Shown: positions 1-7,520, counted from the stretch's first letter. The stretch: 19,269 nt of DNA from Clostridiales bacterium (GCA_029267975.1 JAJUHH010000014.1:1-19269); one strand, 5' to 3'. Numbers and translations are program-made. Notes: generated by a model not told the origin, from the letters alone.

Positions 1-1
1 A

Positions 2-481
2 GTGGCCCAGGTGGCAAGGCTCTTTGGCTGTAATATTTTGTACTACTCCACCTCAGGTCAGAATAACAACACTGAATATCAGAAGGTGGATCTGGATACT
101 CTGCTGAAGGAATCAGATGTTGTATCCATTCATGCTCCTTTGAATGACAGGACGCTTAACCTGATTGGTGAGGACCAGCTTCGCATGATGAAAAAGGATG
201 CAATTCTTCTTAATCTTGGCAGGGGTCCCATTGTGAATGAGAAAGCGCTTGCTCAGGCTTTAAAGGAAGACCGCATCGGTGGTGCAGGGCTTGATGTTCT
301 TTCTGTAGAACCTATGGCGGCTGATAATCCCTTATATGAGATTCAAGATAGTAAGAAGCTAATCATCACACCTCATATTGCCTGGGCGACAGTAGAGGCC
401 AGACAAAGAGTTGTGGAAGAGGTTCAGAAGAATATTATTGCCTTCATGCGTCATGAAGAGAGAAATGTAGTAAGACAGTAA
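2..481 (+). CDS. D-2-hydroxyacid dehydrogenase, probably hydroxypyruvate reductase/glycerate dehydrogenase (5' end outside window)
   Basis: This is the C-terminal ~159 residues of an NAD(P)-dependent D-2-hydroxyacid dehydrogenase. The window opens inside the Rossmann domain, so the GTG at base 2 is an internal Val, not a start. The family's catalytic set is visible: Arg in LGRGPIVNE (visible residue 74), Glu in GLDVLSVEP (residue 103) and His in TPHIAWAT (residue 125). The ITPHIAWAT stretch is typical of glycerate dehydrogenase/hydroxypyruvate reductase members, which interconvert hydroxypyruvate and D-glycerate in the cytoplasm. Related enzymes such as D-lactate or D-3-phosphoglycerate dehydrogenase share the fold, so the substrate is inferred. 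An intrinsic terminator follows about 60 nt after the stop, so the gene ends its transcription unit and is unlinked to the sugar locus. Confidence 0.88.
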   Translation: MAQVARLFGCNILYYSTSGQNNNTEYQKVDLDTLLKESDVVSIHAPLNDRTLNLIGEDQLRMMKKDAILLNLGRGPIVNEKALAQALKEDRIGGAGLDVLSVEPMAADNPLYEIQDSKKLIITPHIAWATVEARQRVVEEVQKNIIAFMRHEERNVVRQ

Positions 482-541
482 TGAAATGCAACGTCAGTAA
501 TCGAGCTTAGCAGCGAAAACAACTTTCAGGAACATATAAAA

Positions 542-590
542 AACGGAGAATATAATACGTTCAAATGGTATTATACTCTCCGTTCTTTTA
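542..590 (+). terminator. Intrinsic terminator after the dehydrogenase gene
   Basis: The arms at 542-558 and 568-584 pair over 17 bp with one mismatch around a 9-nt loop, and TTCTTTTATTAT follows. It lies about 60 nt after the stop codon. The stem is symmetrical, but the opposite strand has only a short A/T-rich tail, so it mainly serves the rightward gene. Confidence 0.85.
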
Positions 591-642
591 TTATATCATC
601 TACTTCTTGGAACTGGAACTCTCTTATGCTATGAAAGTATTC

Positions 643-714
643 ATACACTCCATCTCTTTAATACACTCCATCTCTTTAATATACTCCATCACTTTAATAT
701 GCTCCATCACTCTG
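643..714. repeat. 18-bp tandem repeat, four copies
   Basis: Four head-to-tail 18-bp units lie at 643-660, 661-678, 679-696 and 697-714. The unit is ATACACTCCATCTCTTTA; the first two copies are identical and the later two diverge at two to five positions. The array runs into the stop codon of the leftward S41 peptidase gene (707-709). Because 18 is a multiple of three, a frame can stay open through the array. Read leftward it encodes a repeated six-residue unit like IKEMEC. Confidence 0.85.
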
Positions 715-2044
715 AATTGCGCAGGAGTTCTTCCAGGGCTTTTAATTCAGGATCCACACCATTTACGAAATCTGTTAAGGTATGGGTCACCGTGATATCA
801 GGCATAAGAGGATTGATTCCCAGGTCTGTGGGTTCAAAATATTTAATGCAATAGAATACCGAAAGGCCTGAATGGGGTAATTGAAAGCTTCTGACTTCCC
901 CATAGCCATTAGCACTGCCTCCGGTAGCCCCGCCGATCAAAATGGCCTTGGCCTCCTTTTGCAGGGAGATGGCATTGAGGATACCTGAGGAGAAGGTATC
1001 TTGCCCGATAAAAGTATAAAGCCTGTTCCCCTTGTTGTTATAAGCTTTCAGGCTTGTAATCAAGGGCTGTAATATACTTGCATTTCCTCCGCTATTATAT
1101 CGCAGATCAACCACACAGTACCTGCTTTCCTTTAAGAGGGGTTCAAGCTCCTTCACAAAGTCTTTCATACTCTGGTTTGGGTCTTCCGCACATTGATTAT
1201 ATTGAATAAAGAGGATATCACCTATCCTTTGATAGCTGTAGTATTCATCAACCGGATAGGTTAGGGCTTTTCTGTATTCGATCATCGCCACATCCGTTTT
1301 CTGATTAAAATCCTTTAAAGCAAGGGCTGATAGGGTGATGGTTTTATGCTCGCCATCCTTTGATAAATCCAGTTCTAAGGAGGTGTTATTAATAATGCCT
1401 GCATAGTACAGGGTATTCCAGATAGCGATGGTCTGCATCAGCTGCGCCTGCAGCCAAACCTCGGTATCATGGGAGATATAGCGGCCTAATTGCTCCCTTA
1501 TTTCGTCTTTGGTAAAACCATTGATCCCATCGATCTCCCAGCCAATATAATCTGCATACTCTTTACTTACAGCACCCAGATACCATTTATGATCGAAGTT
1601 CAGGATACCAAATGGGAAGATATAATATGGAATATCTTCTGTGTTTGTGAGAGATACCCCGGAATGAGATTCCCCCAGAAGAGCAACTAAGCGTGTGAGC
1701 TCATGATAAAATTGATCCAGATTCATCCCATCCAACTGAGCCCTTAAGAGATTCACGGCAGCATGGAAATTCTCCTTTGATATATTATGATAGGGATGAA
1801 TGTGCTTGCTTTCAATCCCCTTCACCATTGCGTCCAGATCCGCCTCCATCTCCTCCTGTGTAAGCTCCTTTAGCTGATAACCTTCGGGATAGTTGCCGGA
1901 ATCCTTGGGAATGATATAATCTTTGACCAGATCGGCGCCATAATCTGCAGGAACATTTTGAAAGGTCTGCAGCTTGACTTTGCTTGTGCAGGCTGTGAAT
2001 AGGGTAAGGATGCAAAGGATGATGCATAGATACTTTTTCTTCAT
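707..2044 (-). CDS. S41-family peptidase-like lipoprotein
   Basis: The predicted protein has 445 residues and a lipoprotein signal peptide ending in LFTAC (lipidated Cys19), so it should be anchored outside the cytoplasmic membrane. The ATG at 2044 is chosen because MKKKYLC begins a proper signal peptide and GGAGG sits 10 nt upstream; an in-frame extension to 2095 lacks both. The N-terminal region contains LLGESHSGV (His127), like the histidine-bearing region of interphotoreceptor-retinoid-binding/CPAF-type S41 proteins. The C-terminal half has the S41 core: VVDLRYNSGGN (about 312-321), TFSSG with candidate nucleophile Ser352 or Ser353, and GGATGGSANGYGE ending at Glu383. The lysine expected in classical C-terminal processing peptidases is not seen, so a His-Ser-Glu arrangement is inferred. 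Target unknown. It diverges from the lacI gene. Confidence 0.85.
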   Translation of the reverse strand: MKKKYLCIILCILTLFTACTSKVKLQTFQNVPADYGADLVKDYIIPKDSGNYPEGYQLKELTQEEMEADLDAMVKGIESKHIHPYHNISKENFHAAVNLLRAQLDGMNLDQFYHELTRLVALLGESHSGVSLTNTEDIPYYIFPFGILNFDHKWYLGAVSKEYADYIGWEIDGINGFTKDEIREQLGRYISHDTEVWLQAQLMQTIAIWNTLYYAGIINNTSLELDLSKDGEHKTITLSALALKDFNQKTDVAMIEYRKALTYPVDEYYSYQRIGDILFIQYNQCAEDPNQSMKDFVKELEPLLKESRYCVVDLRYNSGGNASILQPLITSLKAYNNKGNRLYTFIGQDTFSSGILNAISLQKEAKAILIGGATGGSANGYGEVRSFQLPHSGLSVFYCIKYFEPTDLGINPLMPDITVTHTLTDFVNGVDPELKALEELLRNSE

Positions 2045-2094
2045 GGAATACCGGCCTCCAATGATAAAGGAATTTCTTTTATTATATATGAACA

Positions 2095-2123
2095 AGAATA
2101 AAATGGAAATGAAAAAATATCAA
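2095..2123 (-). promoter_or_regulatory. Candidate sigma-A promoter of the S41 lipoprotein gene
   Basis: On the minus strand TTGATA (2118-2123) and TATTCT (2095-2100) are separated by 17 nt, about 50 nt upstream of the chosen start. The region is very AT-rich and other -10-like hexamers exist nearby (TATAAT within 2080-2090), so the exact promoter is uncertain. Confidence 0.35.
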
Positions 2124-2148
2124 CTGAAGTCAAATAATAGAAAATATC

Positions 2149-2177
2149 TTGAAGAAATCGGTTTCGCCTATTATAAT
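2149..2177 (+). promoter_or_regulatory. Promoter of the lacI-type gene
   Basis: TTGAAG (2149-2154) and TATAAT (2172-2177) are separated by 17 nt, giving a predicted start near 2184 and a leader of about 27 nt. A LacI-type operator fills much of the spacer, which points to autoregulation. Confidence 0.7.
2154..2165. promoter_or_regulatory. LacI-type operator, GAAATCGGTTTC
   Basis: The site fits GAAAnCGnTTTC, the central-CG palindrome typical of LacI/GalR-family operators. It lies between the -35 and -10 of the regulator's own promoter. The same pattern recurs at 3481-3492 and 3687-3698, which supports recognition by the adjacent LacI protein. Confidence 0.7.
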
Positions 2178-2210
2178 AAGAGATAAAATTGATATTTTAC
2201 AGGAGATGCC

Positions 2211-3248
2211 ATGGGAAAAGAGAGAGTTAGCATATATCGCATTGCTGAGGAAGCAGGTGTTTCTCCGGCAACAGTATCACGTGTATTGACGGGAAATGCC
2301 AATGTCAGTGATGAAAAAAGAATGAGAGTGGAAGAACTAATTCAAAAATATGACTTTCGTCCGAATGCTATGGCTCGTGGATTAAGCAGCACGCAGTCAA
2401 AGATAATCGGACTGCTGGTTCCTGATATCCGCAATCCTTTCTTTGCAATGATGGCAGTGGAATGTGAGCGTGCGGCCAGTAATAAGGGTTATATTCTTCT
2501 GGTGAGTAATTCAATGAGCAATATGGAACTGGAAGAATACCACCTGCAGAAAATGTTTGAGCAAAGAGTGGATGCCCTCATACTCATGGGTGGTAAGGTG
2601 GATGAGCTGGTGTCCGATGAAGAATATGTGGAGAAAATGAATCAGATATCGGATTCGATTCCTGTTGTTATCACCGGTAAGCTGGATGGAAGTGATTGCT
2701 ATCAGGTAAATATAGATGAAGCTCAGGCGACGGACCGTCTGATGGAATATTTGATCAGCAACGGACACCGCAAAATCTGCATTATGGGTGGCAGAAAGGA
2801 TGTTAATTCCACCTATGCCAAGCGGATACGTTATCGCAGTAATTTGCGTAAGTATGGGATCCCAATTCAAGCGGAATATATTGTTGAAACCCAGGGTTAT
2901 TCCTTAGAATGCGGTTATGAAGCCATGAATAACCTCTTTGACAGTAATCTGGAGTTACCAAGTGCAGTGATTGCAATCAATGACTTTACAGCCCTTGGTA
3001 TCGTACAGTCCATACGGCAGCATTCCTATCGGATACCGGAAGATATATCCGTAGTAAGCTTTGATAATACCTTTATTGCGGATACCTGTACCCCCAGGCT
3101 TACCAGTATCGGATATAATTACGACTTGTTCGGTGATACCCTGGTCGAAACAGCAATCTCAGCAATAGAAGGGAACAATCCACCCAGGCTGCAATTGATT
3201 CCACCCGAACTGGTAATTCGGGAATCCTGCAGGAATATTATGCAATAA
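2211..3248 (+). CDS. LacI/GalR-family transcriptional regulator
   Basis: This 345-residue protein has the full LacI layout. The N-terminal helix-turn-helix (about residues 7-28) includes IAEEAGVSPATVSRVL, and the hinge helix RPNAMARGL (about 50-58) inserts into the minor groove at a central CG. The periplasmic-binding-protein-like effector domain starts at IIGLLVPDIRNPFF and runs to the C terminus. The ATG at 2211 follows AGGAGATGCC. It is encoded directly upstream of the sugar importer operon, and matching operators occur at both promoters. It is therefore inferred to repress the importer (and itself) until an imported sugar or its breakdown product binds. The inducer cannot be read from sequence. 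Several family members act as carbon catabolite regulators instead, but the local operators favour a pathway-specific role. Confidence 0.93.
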   Translation: MGKERVSIYRIAEEAGVSPATVSRVLTGNANVSDEKRMRVEELIQKYDFRPNAMARGLSSTQSKIIGLLVPDIRNPFFAMMAVECERAASNKGYILLVSNSMSNMELEEYHLQKMFEQRVDALILMGGKVDELVSDEEYVEKMNQISDSIPVVITGKLDGSDCYQVNIDEAQATDRLMEYLISNGHRKICIMGGRKDVNSTYAKRIRYRSNLRKYGIPIQAEYIVETQGYSLECGYEAMNNLFDSNLELPSAVIAINDFTALGIVQSIRQHSYRIPEDISVVSFDNTFIADTCTPRLTSIGYNYDLFGDTLVETAISAIEGNNPPRLQLIPPELVIRESCRNIMQ

Positions 3249-3287
3249 ATAATAAATACCTTGGATCAATAGAATAGAGCAGTGTGG

Positions 3288-3380
3288 AAAGAACCGATTT
3301 ACTGTGCCCTAACTGCCTCCATAAGATAGATGACATCAATGAATGGAGCTCAGTTTACGCAGGAATAGGTTCTTTTTTAT
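3288..3380 (+). terminator. Branched intrinsic terminator after lacI
   Basis: The outer stem AAAGAACC (3288-3295) pairs with GGTTCTTT starting at 3368 and runs into six T residues (3373-3378). Inside it, AACTG (3311-3315) pairs with CAGTT (3351-3355) and CTCCA (3317-3321) with TGGAG (3344-3348). The nested arms make it more elaborate than a simple hairpin. It lies about 40 nt after the regulator stop codon and ahead of the importer promoter, so it insulates the two units. I do not recognise a known riboswitch class in it. Confidence 0.6.
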
Positions 3381-3443
3381 TGCTTTAATAGTTCCACGCA
3401 GGAAATATTACAAAATATTTGTCTAAAATCTCCGGGAAAAATA

Positions 3444-3472
3444 TTGACAGTCAGAAGGCTCGTTGTTATAAT
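3444..3472 (+). promoter_or_regulatory. Consensus sigma-A promoter of the sugar importer operon
   Basis: TTGACA (3444-3449) and TATAAT (3467-3472) match both consensus hexamers exactly with the optimal 17-nt spacer. Transcription should start near 3479-3481. Such a strong core promoter would need tight repression, which agrees with the operator immediately downstream. Confidence 0.9.
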
Positions 3473-3480
3473 GTTCATAT

Positions 3481-3492
3481 GAAATCGCTTTC
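3481..3492. promoter_or_regulatory. LacI-type operator at the importer start site, GAAATCGCTTTC
   Basis: The site matches GAAAnCGnTTTC and starts 8 nt after the -10 hexamer, covering the predicted transcription start. Bound repressor would block RNA polymerase. It shares ten of twelve bases with the strict palindrome at 3687-3698. Confidence 0.8.
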
Positions 3493-3685
3493 AAATGACA
3501 TAAATTCTGTAATATTAACAAATGGTTTAATAGGCAATTTGTAGCTATTGTAGGAAATGTTCAAATAGTTTTAAGTTTTTTGAATGCGATTTATGAATAT
3601 ACATATATTTATTATGCTGTTTCCACCATAAACGAACATGCCTGGCTAAGACAGAATGTTATGAGATGTTTTTTTCTGCATTTTA

Positions 3686-3699
3686 TGAAACCGGTTTCA
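3686..3699. promoter_or_regulatory. Second LacI-type operator in the importer leader, perfect 14-bp palindrome
   Basis: TGAAACCGGTTTCA is a perfect palindrome containing GAAAnCGnTTTC. It lies about 206 bp downstream of the start-site operator, a distance that would allow DNA looping by a tetramer or a roadblock to elongating polymerase. It is the most symmetrical of the three sites. Confidence 0.7.
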
Positions 3700-3761
3700 A
3701 AGGTTTGGTTGTATGGAGGACAAGAAAGAAAAATACATCAACAATTGAAAGCGAGGTTACA

Positions 3762-4691
3762 ATGAAACGATCAAAAAAAATGACACTTATCCAAAAGGTA
3801 ATTAAGTACAAAGTACTTCTCCTCATGTGCCTGCCCGCAATCGTTTTCTTTTTCGCATTTAGTTACATGCCGTTGCCGGGCATTTATGTAGCATTCGTCA
3901 AGTTTAATTATGGAAGTGGTATTTTCGGAAGTAAATTTATCGGTCTGAAGAACTTTGAGTTTTTGTTTACTTCAGGCAAATTGTTTACACTGACTCGAAA
4001 TACCATCCTATATAATGTGGCCTTCATTCTATTGGGGAATTTCTTTGCAGTTGCAGTTGCGATCCTGTTAAATGAGCTGCGGAGTAAGAGATTTAAGAAG
4101 GTATCACAGACCATGATGTTTTTACCCTACTTCATTTCACAGGTTTTGGTGGGTATCCTTGTCTATAACATACTGAATTATGATTCTGGTTTTGTAAATA
4201 CAGTTTTGACAAGTCTTGGCCTGGAAAGGTGGCAGCCATATTCCTTGGCCAATGTATGGCCCCCCTTATTAGTACTTATTTATTTATGGCAGCAGACAGG
4301 TTACAACTCCATCGTATATTTTGCAGCAATCATGGGCATTGATGCAGAAACCATAGAAGCAGCCAGAGTAGATGGTGCCAATGCCTTTCAGAAAATTCTC
4401 TATGTTATTTTGCCTTCCTTAAAACAGACGATTGTTATCTTACTGCTGTTTTCCCTGGGCGGCATTGTTAAAGGTAATTTTGGTCTCTTCTACAATATCA
4501 TCGGTACCAATTCACTGCTCTATAGTACGACGGATATTATTGAAACCTTTGTATACCGGGCAACTATGTCGGATTTCAATTTCTCAACAGCGTCGGCAGT
4601 TGGACTGTATCAATCCGTGATCGGATTTGTAATCGTTATGACTGTGAACTTTATTGTTAAGAAGCTGGAACCGGATTATTCCTTATTTTAA
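3762..4691 (+). CDS. Carbohydrate ABC transporter permease, LplB type
   Basis: This 309-residue integral membrane protein is one half of the transmembrane channel of an oligosaccharide importer. About six hydrophobic segments are visible, starting at LLLMCLPAIVFFFAFSYM. The EAA loop that docks the ATPase reads IEAARVDGANAFQKILYVI (about 198-216). The ATG at 3762 is preferred over an in-frame start further upstream because GAGG lies 7 nt before it and the protein then begins with the usual basic cytoplasmic tail (MKRSKK). Length is normal for the LplB family, whose members accompany LplA-type binding proteins and import complex oligosaccharides. It is the first gene of the repressed operon; its stop overlaps an ATG of the next gene in TAATG. 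Substrate, probably a beta-galactoside, is inferred from neighbours. Confidence 0.92.
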   Translation: MKRSKKMTLIQKVIKYKVLLLMCLPAIVFFFAFSYMPLPGIYVAFVKFNYGSGIFGSKFIGLKNFEFLFTSGKLFTLTRNTILYNVAFILLGNFFAVAVAILLNELRSKRFKKVSQTMMFLPYFISQVLVGILVYNILNYDSGFVNTVLTSLGLERWQPYSLANVWPPLLVLIYLWQQTGYNSIVYFAAIMGIDAETIEAARVDGANAFQKILYVILPSLKQTIVILLLFSLGGIVKGNFGLFYNIIGTNSLLYSTTDIIETFVYRATMSDFNFSTASAVGLYQSVIGFVIVMTVNFIVKKLEPDYSLF

Positions 4692-4708
4692 TGGGGCGGA
4701 GGTTAATC

Positions 4709-5632
4709 ATGGCTAAGACAAATAATGTAATGATAGAACAAGGAACAAAAATGAAGCTCGGTGTTTCGGACAAGATCATAAGAAGTCTGGGATATGTACT
4801 CTTATCAGTTTATGCTTTGGCTTGTATCTTCCCCTTCTTACTTATCGTAGGTACCTCCTTTACCAGTGAAACTGTCATCAGGGCGGAAGGTGTTAAGCTC
4901 ATACCCAAGGAATTTACTTTACAGGCGTATCAGATGGTAGTTAAGGGCGGGGGGATATGGAAAGCATACCTGCTTACGATGATCCTTACGGCCATTGGAA
5001 CTTTTCTTGGCTTAGGAATCATAGCAATGACAGGCTATGCATTGCAGAGAAAGGATTTCCCCTTCCGAAATGTGATTTCCTTCTACATATATTTCACAAC
5101 ACTTTTTTCGGCAGGCCTTGCCCCGTATTATCTGCTGATGACTCAGACCTATCATTTGAAGGACAGCTATCTGGCAGTCCTCTTACCCTTACTGATGTCA
5201 CCTTGGTTAATTATTCTGATGAAGAATTATGTCAGAGCTATCCCGCATGAGATAACAGAATCAGGGAAGATCGACGGAGCCGGTGATATGAGGATTTTCA
5301 CATCCCTGATCTTACCTATGCTAAAACCGGCCCTTGCCACCATTGGCTTATTCTTAGCTATGGGTTACTGGAACGAATGGTATCAATCCTCCTTATTCTT
5401 AAGCTCAAAGGTGGATGTGAAGCCACTGCAGTATACCTTATATGAAGTGGTCAATAAAATGGATGCATTGAAAAATTCTGTTGCCGGACAGTATGTTACA
5501 ATGGCTGATATTCCAACCGAAAGTGTCAAGATGGCCAATGCCATACTGGCAACAGGACCAATTATATTCCTTTATCCCTTTGTACAGAAGTATTTTATTA
5601 GCGGTATCACGGTTGGTGCTGTAAAAGGTTAA
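4709..5632 (+). CDS. Carbohydrate ABC transporter permease, LplC/YtcP type
   Basis: This is the partner transmembrane subunit, 307 residues, of the CUT1-like class of sugar importers. Hydrophobic segments include VLLSVYALACIFPFLLIVG and a string of others to the C-terminal ISGITVGAVKG, an ending common in this family. The EAA-like loop reads ESGKIDGAGDMRIFTSLIL (about 184-202), degenerate in its first residues as is usual for LplC proteins. Two in-frame ATGs exist: 4691 overlaps the upstream stop, while 4709 has GGAGG six nt before it and is preferred. It should pair with the upstream permease. No ATPase gene is present here, so a shared MsmX-like ATPase encoded elsewhere is expected by analogy with Bacillus sugar importers. 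Confidence 0.92.
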   Translation: MAKTNNVMIEQGTKMKLGVSDKIIRSLGYVLLSVYALACIFPFLLIVGTSFTSETVIRAEGVKLIPKEFTLQAYQMVVKGGGIWKAYLLTMILTAIGTFLGLGIIAMTGYALQRKDFPFRNVISFYIYFTTLFSAGLAPYYLLMTQTYHLKDSYLAVLLPLLMSPWLIILMKNYVRAIPHEITESGKIDGAGDMRIFTSLILPMLKPALATIGLFLAMGYWNEWYQSSLFLSSKVDVKPLQYTLYEVVNKMDALKNSVAGQYVTMADIPTESVKMANAILATGPIIFLYPFVQKYFISGITVGAVKG

Positions 5633-5700
5633 ACTGTGGTTGTTGCTCCTGGCAATATGGAGTTAATGATAAAGAATAAATATATTATGGAGGTAGAGTT

Positions 5701-7335
5701 ATGAAAAAATTACTGGCAGTGCTTTTAGTAATCGCAATGATGATGGGGCTTACAGCATGCGCTTCAGATCAGTCGTCAAAAGACACTAAGACTGGTTCTG
5801 ATTCTTCGACGAATCAAACGACAACAAGTCCGTCTTCCACGGATCAATCAGGGAAGGATGGGGCAATTGATACTTCAGAACATGTGGTAATTACCTATAT
5901 GGTAACAGGTGATAAGCCGTCTATCTCAGCAACCGATGAGATGATGGCAGAGCTGAATAAGATTTTGACCGAGAAAGTAAATGCGGAATTGCAGATTTAT
6001 TATATAGGATGGACGGATTATCTATCCAACTATAATCTGACACTTGCGCAGATGGATGGTTCTGTGGACCTTGTGGGAACTGCTTCTGACTGGTTGGATG
6101 CATGGCCCAACAGTAAAAACGGAGCTTTCATGAAGCTTTCTGAGGATATGCTGAAAACCTATGCTCCTAAGACCTGGGAAAGTGTAAGTGCCGATCACTG
6201 GGAGCTTTGCAAATACGATGGTGATATCTATCTGATCCCTGAAGATAACTATGCGCAATGGACAAATCATGGCTTTATCTATCGTCTTGACTGGGCAAAA
6301 GAAGCCGGTCTTGCCAATGGAGTTCACAGCTGGGAAGACATGACCACCTATTTCCGTTATGTAAAGCAAGCATATCCTGATATTATTCCTTGGGATTCTG
6401 ATGGTACCCATCATTCTCAGCTGGCAAGCGGTTGGATTGCATCTCACTCTAATTTCGTTGCCATTGACGGTATTGCTTCCGGTGCATTATGGGGCGGAAC
6501 AAAGGATGATTTATATACCATTATCACTCCAAGCTATACAGAGACTCAGATGATGGTTGATTTTGCAAATCTGATGAAGGAATGGGATAGCATCGGTGTA
6601 TGGAAAACGGATGTATTAAATAACACCGCATCCTCCAATCGTGATGATTATAGAATTGGTCGTGTGGCAGCAGAACAGCATCACACCCAGACCTGGACCG
6701 ATCTGGTAAGCAAAACCAATAATAATACAATTTATCAAACAGATCCGGATGCAGCTTCAGGCTTCTTCTACTTTGGCGAGGAAACAAAGAATGTCGTATC
6801 CCTTTCCATCACCCATGGTGCTATGGCGATATCTGCAGCCAGCAAAAATCCTGAAAGAGCTCTGATGGTATATGATCTTTTAAGAAATGATCCTGAATGC
6901 TACAGATTATTTAACTATGGTATTGAAGGCAGACAGTGGGAATTAAATGAAGATGGTCTTCGTCAGCAGCCGGCTTCCTATAATAAGGATAAGGACGAAA
7001 TCGTTACAAACTTCTGGTGGGGACGTAATGATGACCTTGAAATTAAAGATGCTTCCCGTGACTGGGCGGCCATAGATGCTCTGTATGCTGAATATGACAA
7101 GATAAAGATCGACTATCCTTATGGACAGTTTGTTCCTAATGTTGATAATATTCAATCACAGATTAACAACATCAATGAAGTTCATACCAACTATATGAAA
7201 CAGATTGCTTTTGGTAAGTTCCAGGGTACAGCGGAGCAAATCGTAGCTGAGTACCAGGCTGCTTTGAAGGCTGCCGGCATTGAGGAGGTAACTGCCGAGC
7301 TGCAGAGACAATTTGATGAGCTTTATAAAAAATAA
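5701..7335 (+). CDS. Extracellular sugar-binding lipoprotein of the importer, LplA/YtcQ type
   Basis: This 544-residue solute-binding protein captures the oligosaccharide and delivers it to the two permeases. A lipoprotein signal peptide ends in LTAC with Cys20 as the lipidated residue; a Ser/Thr-rich linker (about 21-55) follows, as in many Gram-positive binding lipoproteins. The mature domain is rich in Trp, Tyr and Asp, including WTDYLSNYN and WGRNDDLE, consistent with stacking of sugar rings. The C-terminal region (EQIVAEYQAALKAAGIEE) resembles the end of LplA-type proteins. The length is in the large LplA class, which tends to bind larger oligosaccharides than monosaccharide-binding proteins do. 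GGAGGTAG precedes the ATG. It follows the permeases by about 68 nt, and an intrinsic terminator lies about 120 nt after its stop. Confidence 0.92.
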   Translation: MKKLLAVLLVIAMMMGLTACASDQSSKDTKTGSDSSTNQTTTSPSSTDQSGKDGAIDTSEHVVITYMVTGDKPSISATDEMMAELNKILTEKVNAELQIYYIGWTDYLSNYNLTLAQMDGSVDLVGTASDWLDAWPNSKNGAFMKLSEDMLKTYAPKTWESVSADHWELCKYDGDIYLIPEDNYAQWTNHGFIYRLDWAKEAGLANGVHSWEDMTTYFRYVKQAYPDIIPWDSDGTHHSQLASGWIASHSNFVAIDGIASGALWGGTKDDLYTIITPSYTETQMMVDFANLMKEWDSIGVWKTDVLNNTASSNRDDYRIGRVAAEQHHTQTWTDLVSKTNNNTIYQTDPDAASGFFYFGEETKNVVSLSITHGAMAISAASKNPERALMVYDLLRNDPECYRLFNYGIEGRQWELNEDGLRQQPASYNKDKDEIVTNFWWGRNDDLEIKDASRDWAAIDALYAEYDKIKIDYPYGQFVPNVDNIQSQINNINEVHTNYMKQIAFGKFQGTAEQIVAEYQAALKAAGIEEVTAELQRQFDELYKK

Positions 7336-7452
7336 GTAATTGCTTAAGGCAATAAATTAACATAATAGGATATAAAATTAAGTGCAAGCATTTGATATAA
7401 TATGATATTAAATTAATATTTAAATATTATATTATCATTGAGGAAAGTGCGT

Positions 7453-7520
7453 AGAAAAAGGGAATACCGATGCCTGGCATGGCAGAGTGTACAGGATTGG
7501 TATTCCGTTTTTCTATACAA
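7453..7520 (+). terminator. Intrinsic terminator between the binding-protein gene and the GH35 gene
   Basis: The arms at 7453-7468 and 7499-7514 pair over 16 bp with one mismatch. The GC-containing part is GGAATACC/GGTATTCC, flanked by an A-tract on the left and GTTTTTCT on the right. A small internal hairpin (ATGCC/GGCAT) sits in the 30-nt loop. The T-tract ends only about 10 nt before the GH35 ribosome binding site, so any transcript reaching GH35 from the importer promoter must read through it. Confidence 0.75.

Larger units (their letters stand above)
3249..3761. other. Long regulatory gap between lacI and the importer operon
   Basis: This 513-base gap holds, in order, the lacI terminator, a consensus promoter, an operator at the start site, an AT-rich leader of about 280 nt, a second operator, and the ribosome binding site of the first permease gene. 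A short TTG-initiated reading frame runs through the leader from 3580 but overlaps the permease start and lacks a ribosome binding site, so it is not called as a gene. Confidence 0.75.

Noticed and set aside
565..795. A rightward frame through the 18-bp repeats
   Set aside because: It starts inside a terminator hairpin, overlaps the end of the S41 gene on the other strand, and owes its open frame to the repeat period being a multiple of three.
3288..3380. Known riboswitch upstream of the importer
   Set aside because: It lies upstream of the importer promoter and so is not in that transcript, and no known riboswitch core was recognised.
3580..3765. A 61-codon frame in the importer leader
   Set aside because: It needs a TTG start, lacks a ribosome binding site and runs into the permease start; the tiny ATG frame at 3712 (11 codons) is equally unsupported.
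7394..7437. AT-rich region with TATAAT and imperfect inverted repeats as a GH35 promoter
   Set aside because: TATAAT at 7396-7401 has no acceptable -35 at 16-18 nt, and in such AT-rich sequence both hexamers and weak palindromes are expected by chance.
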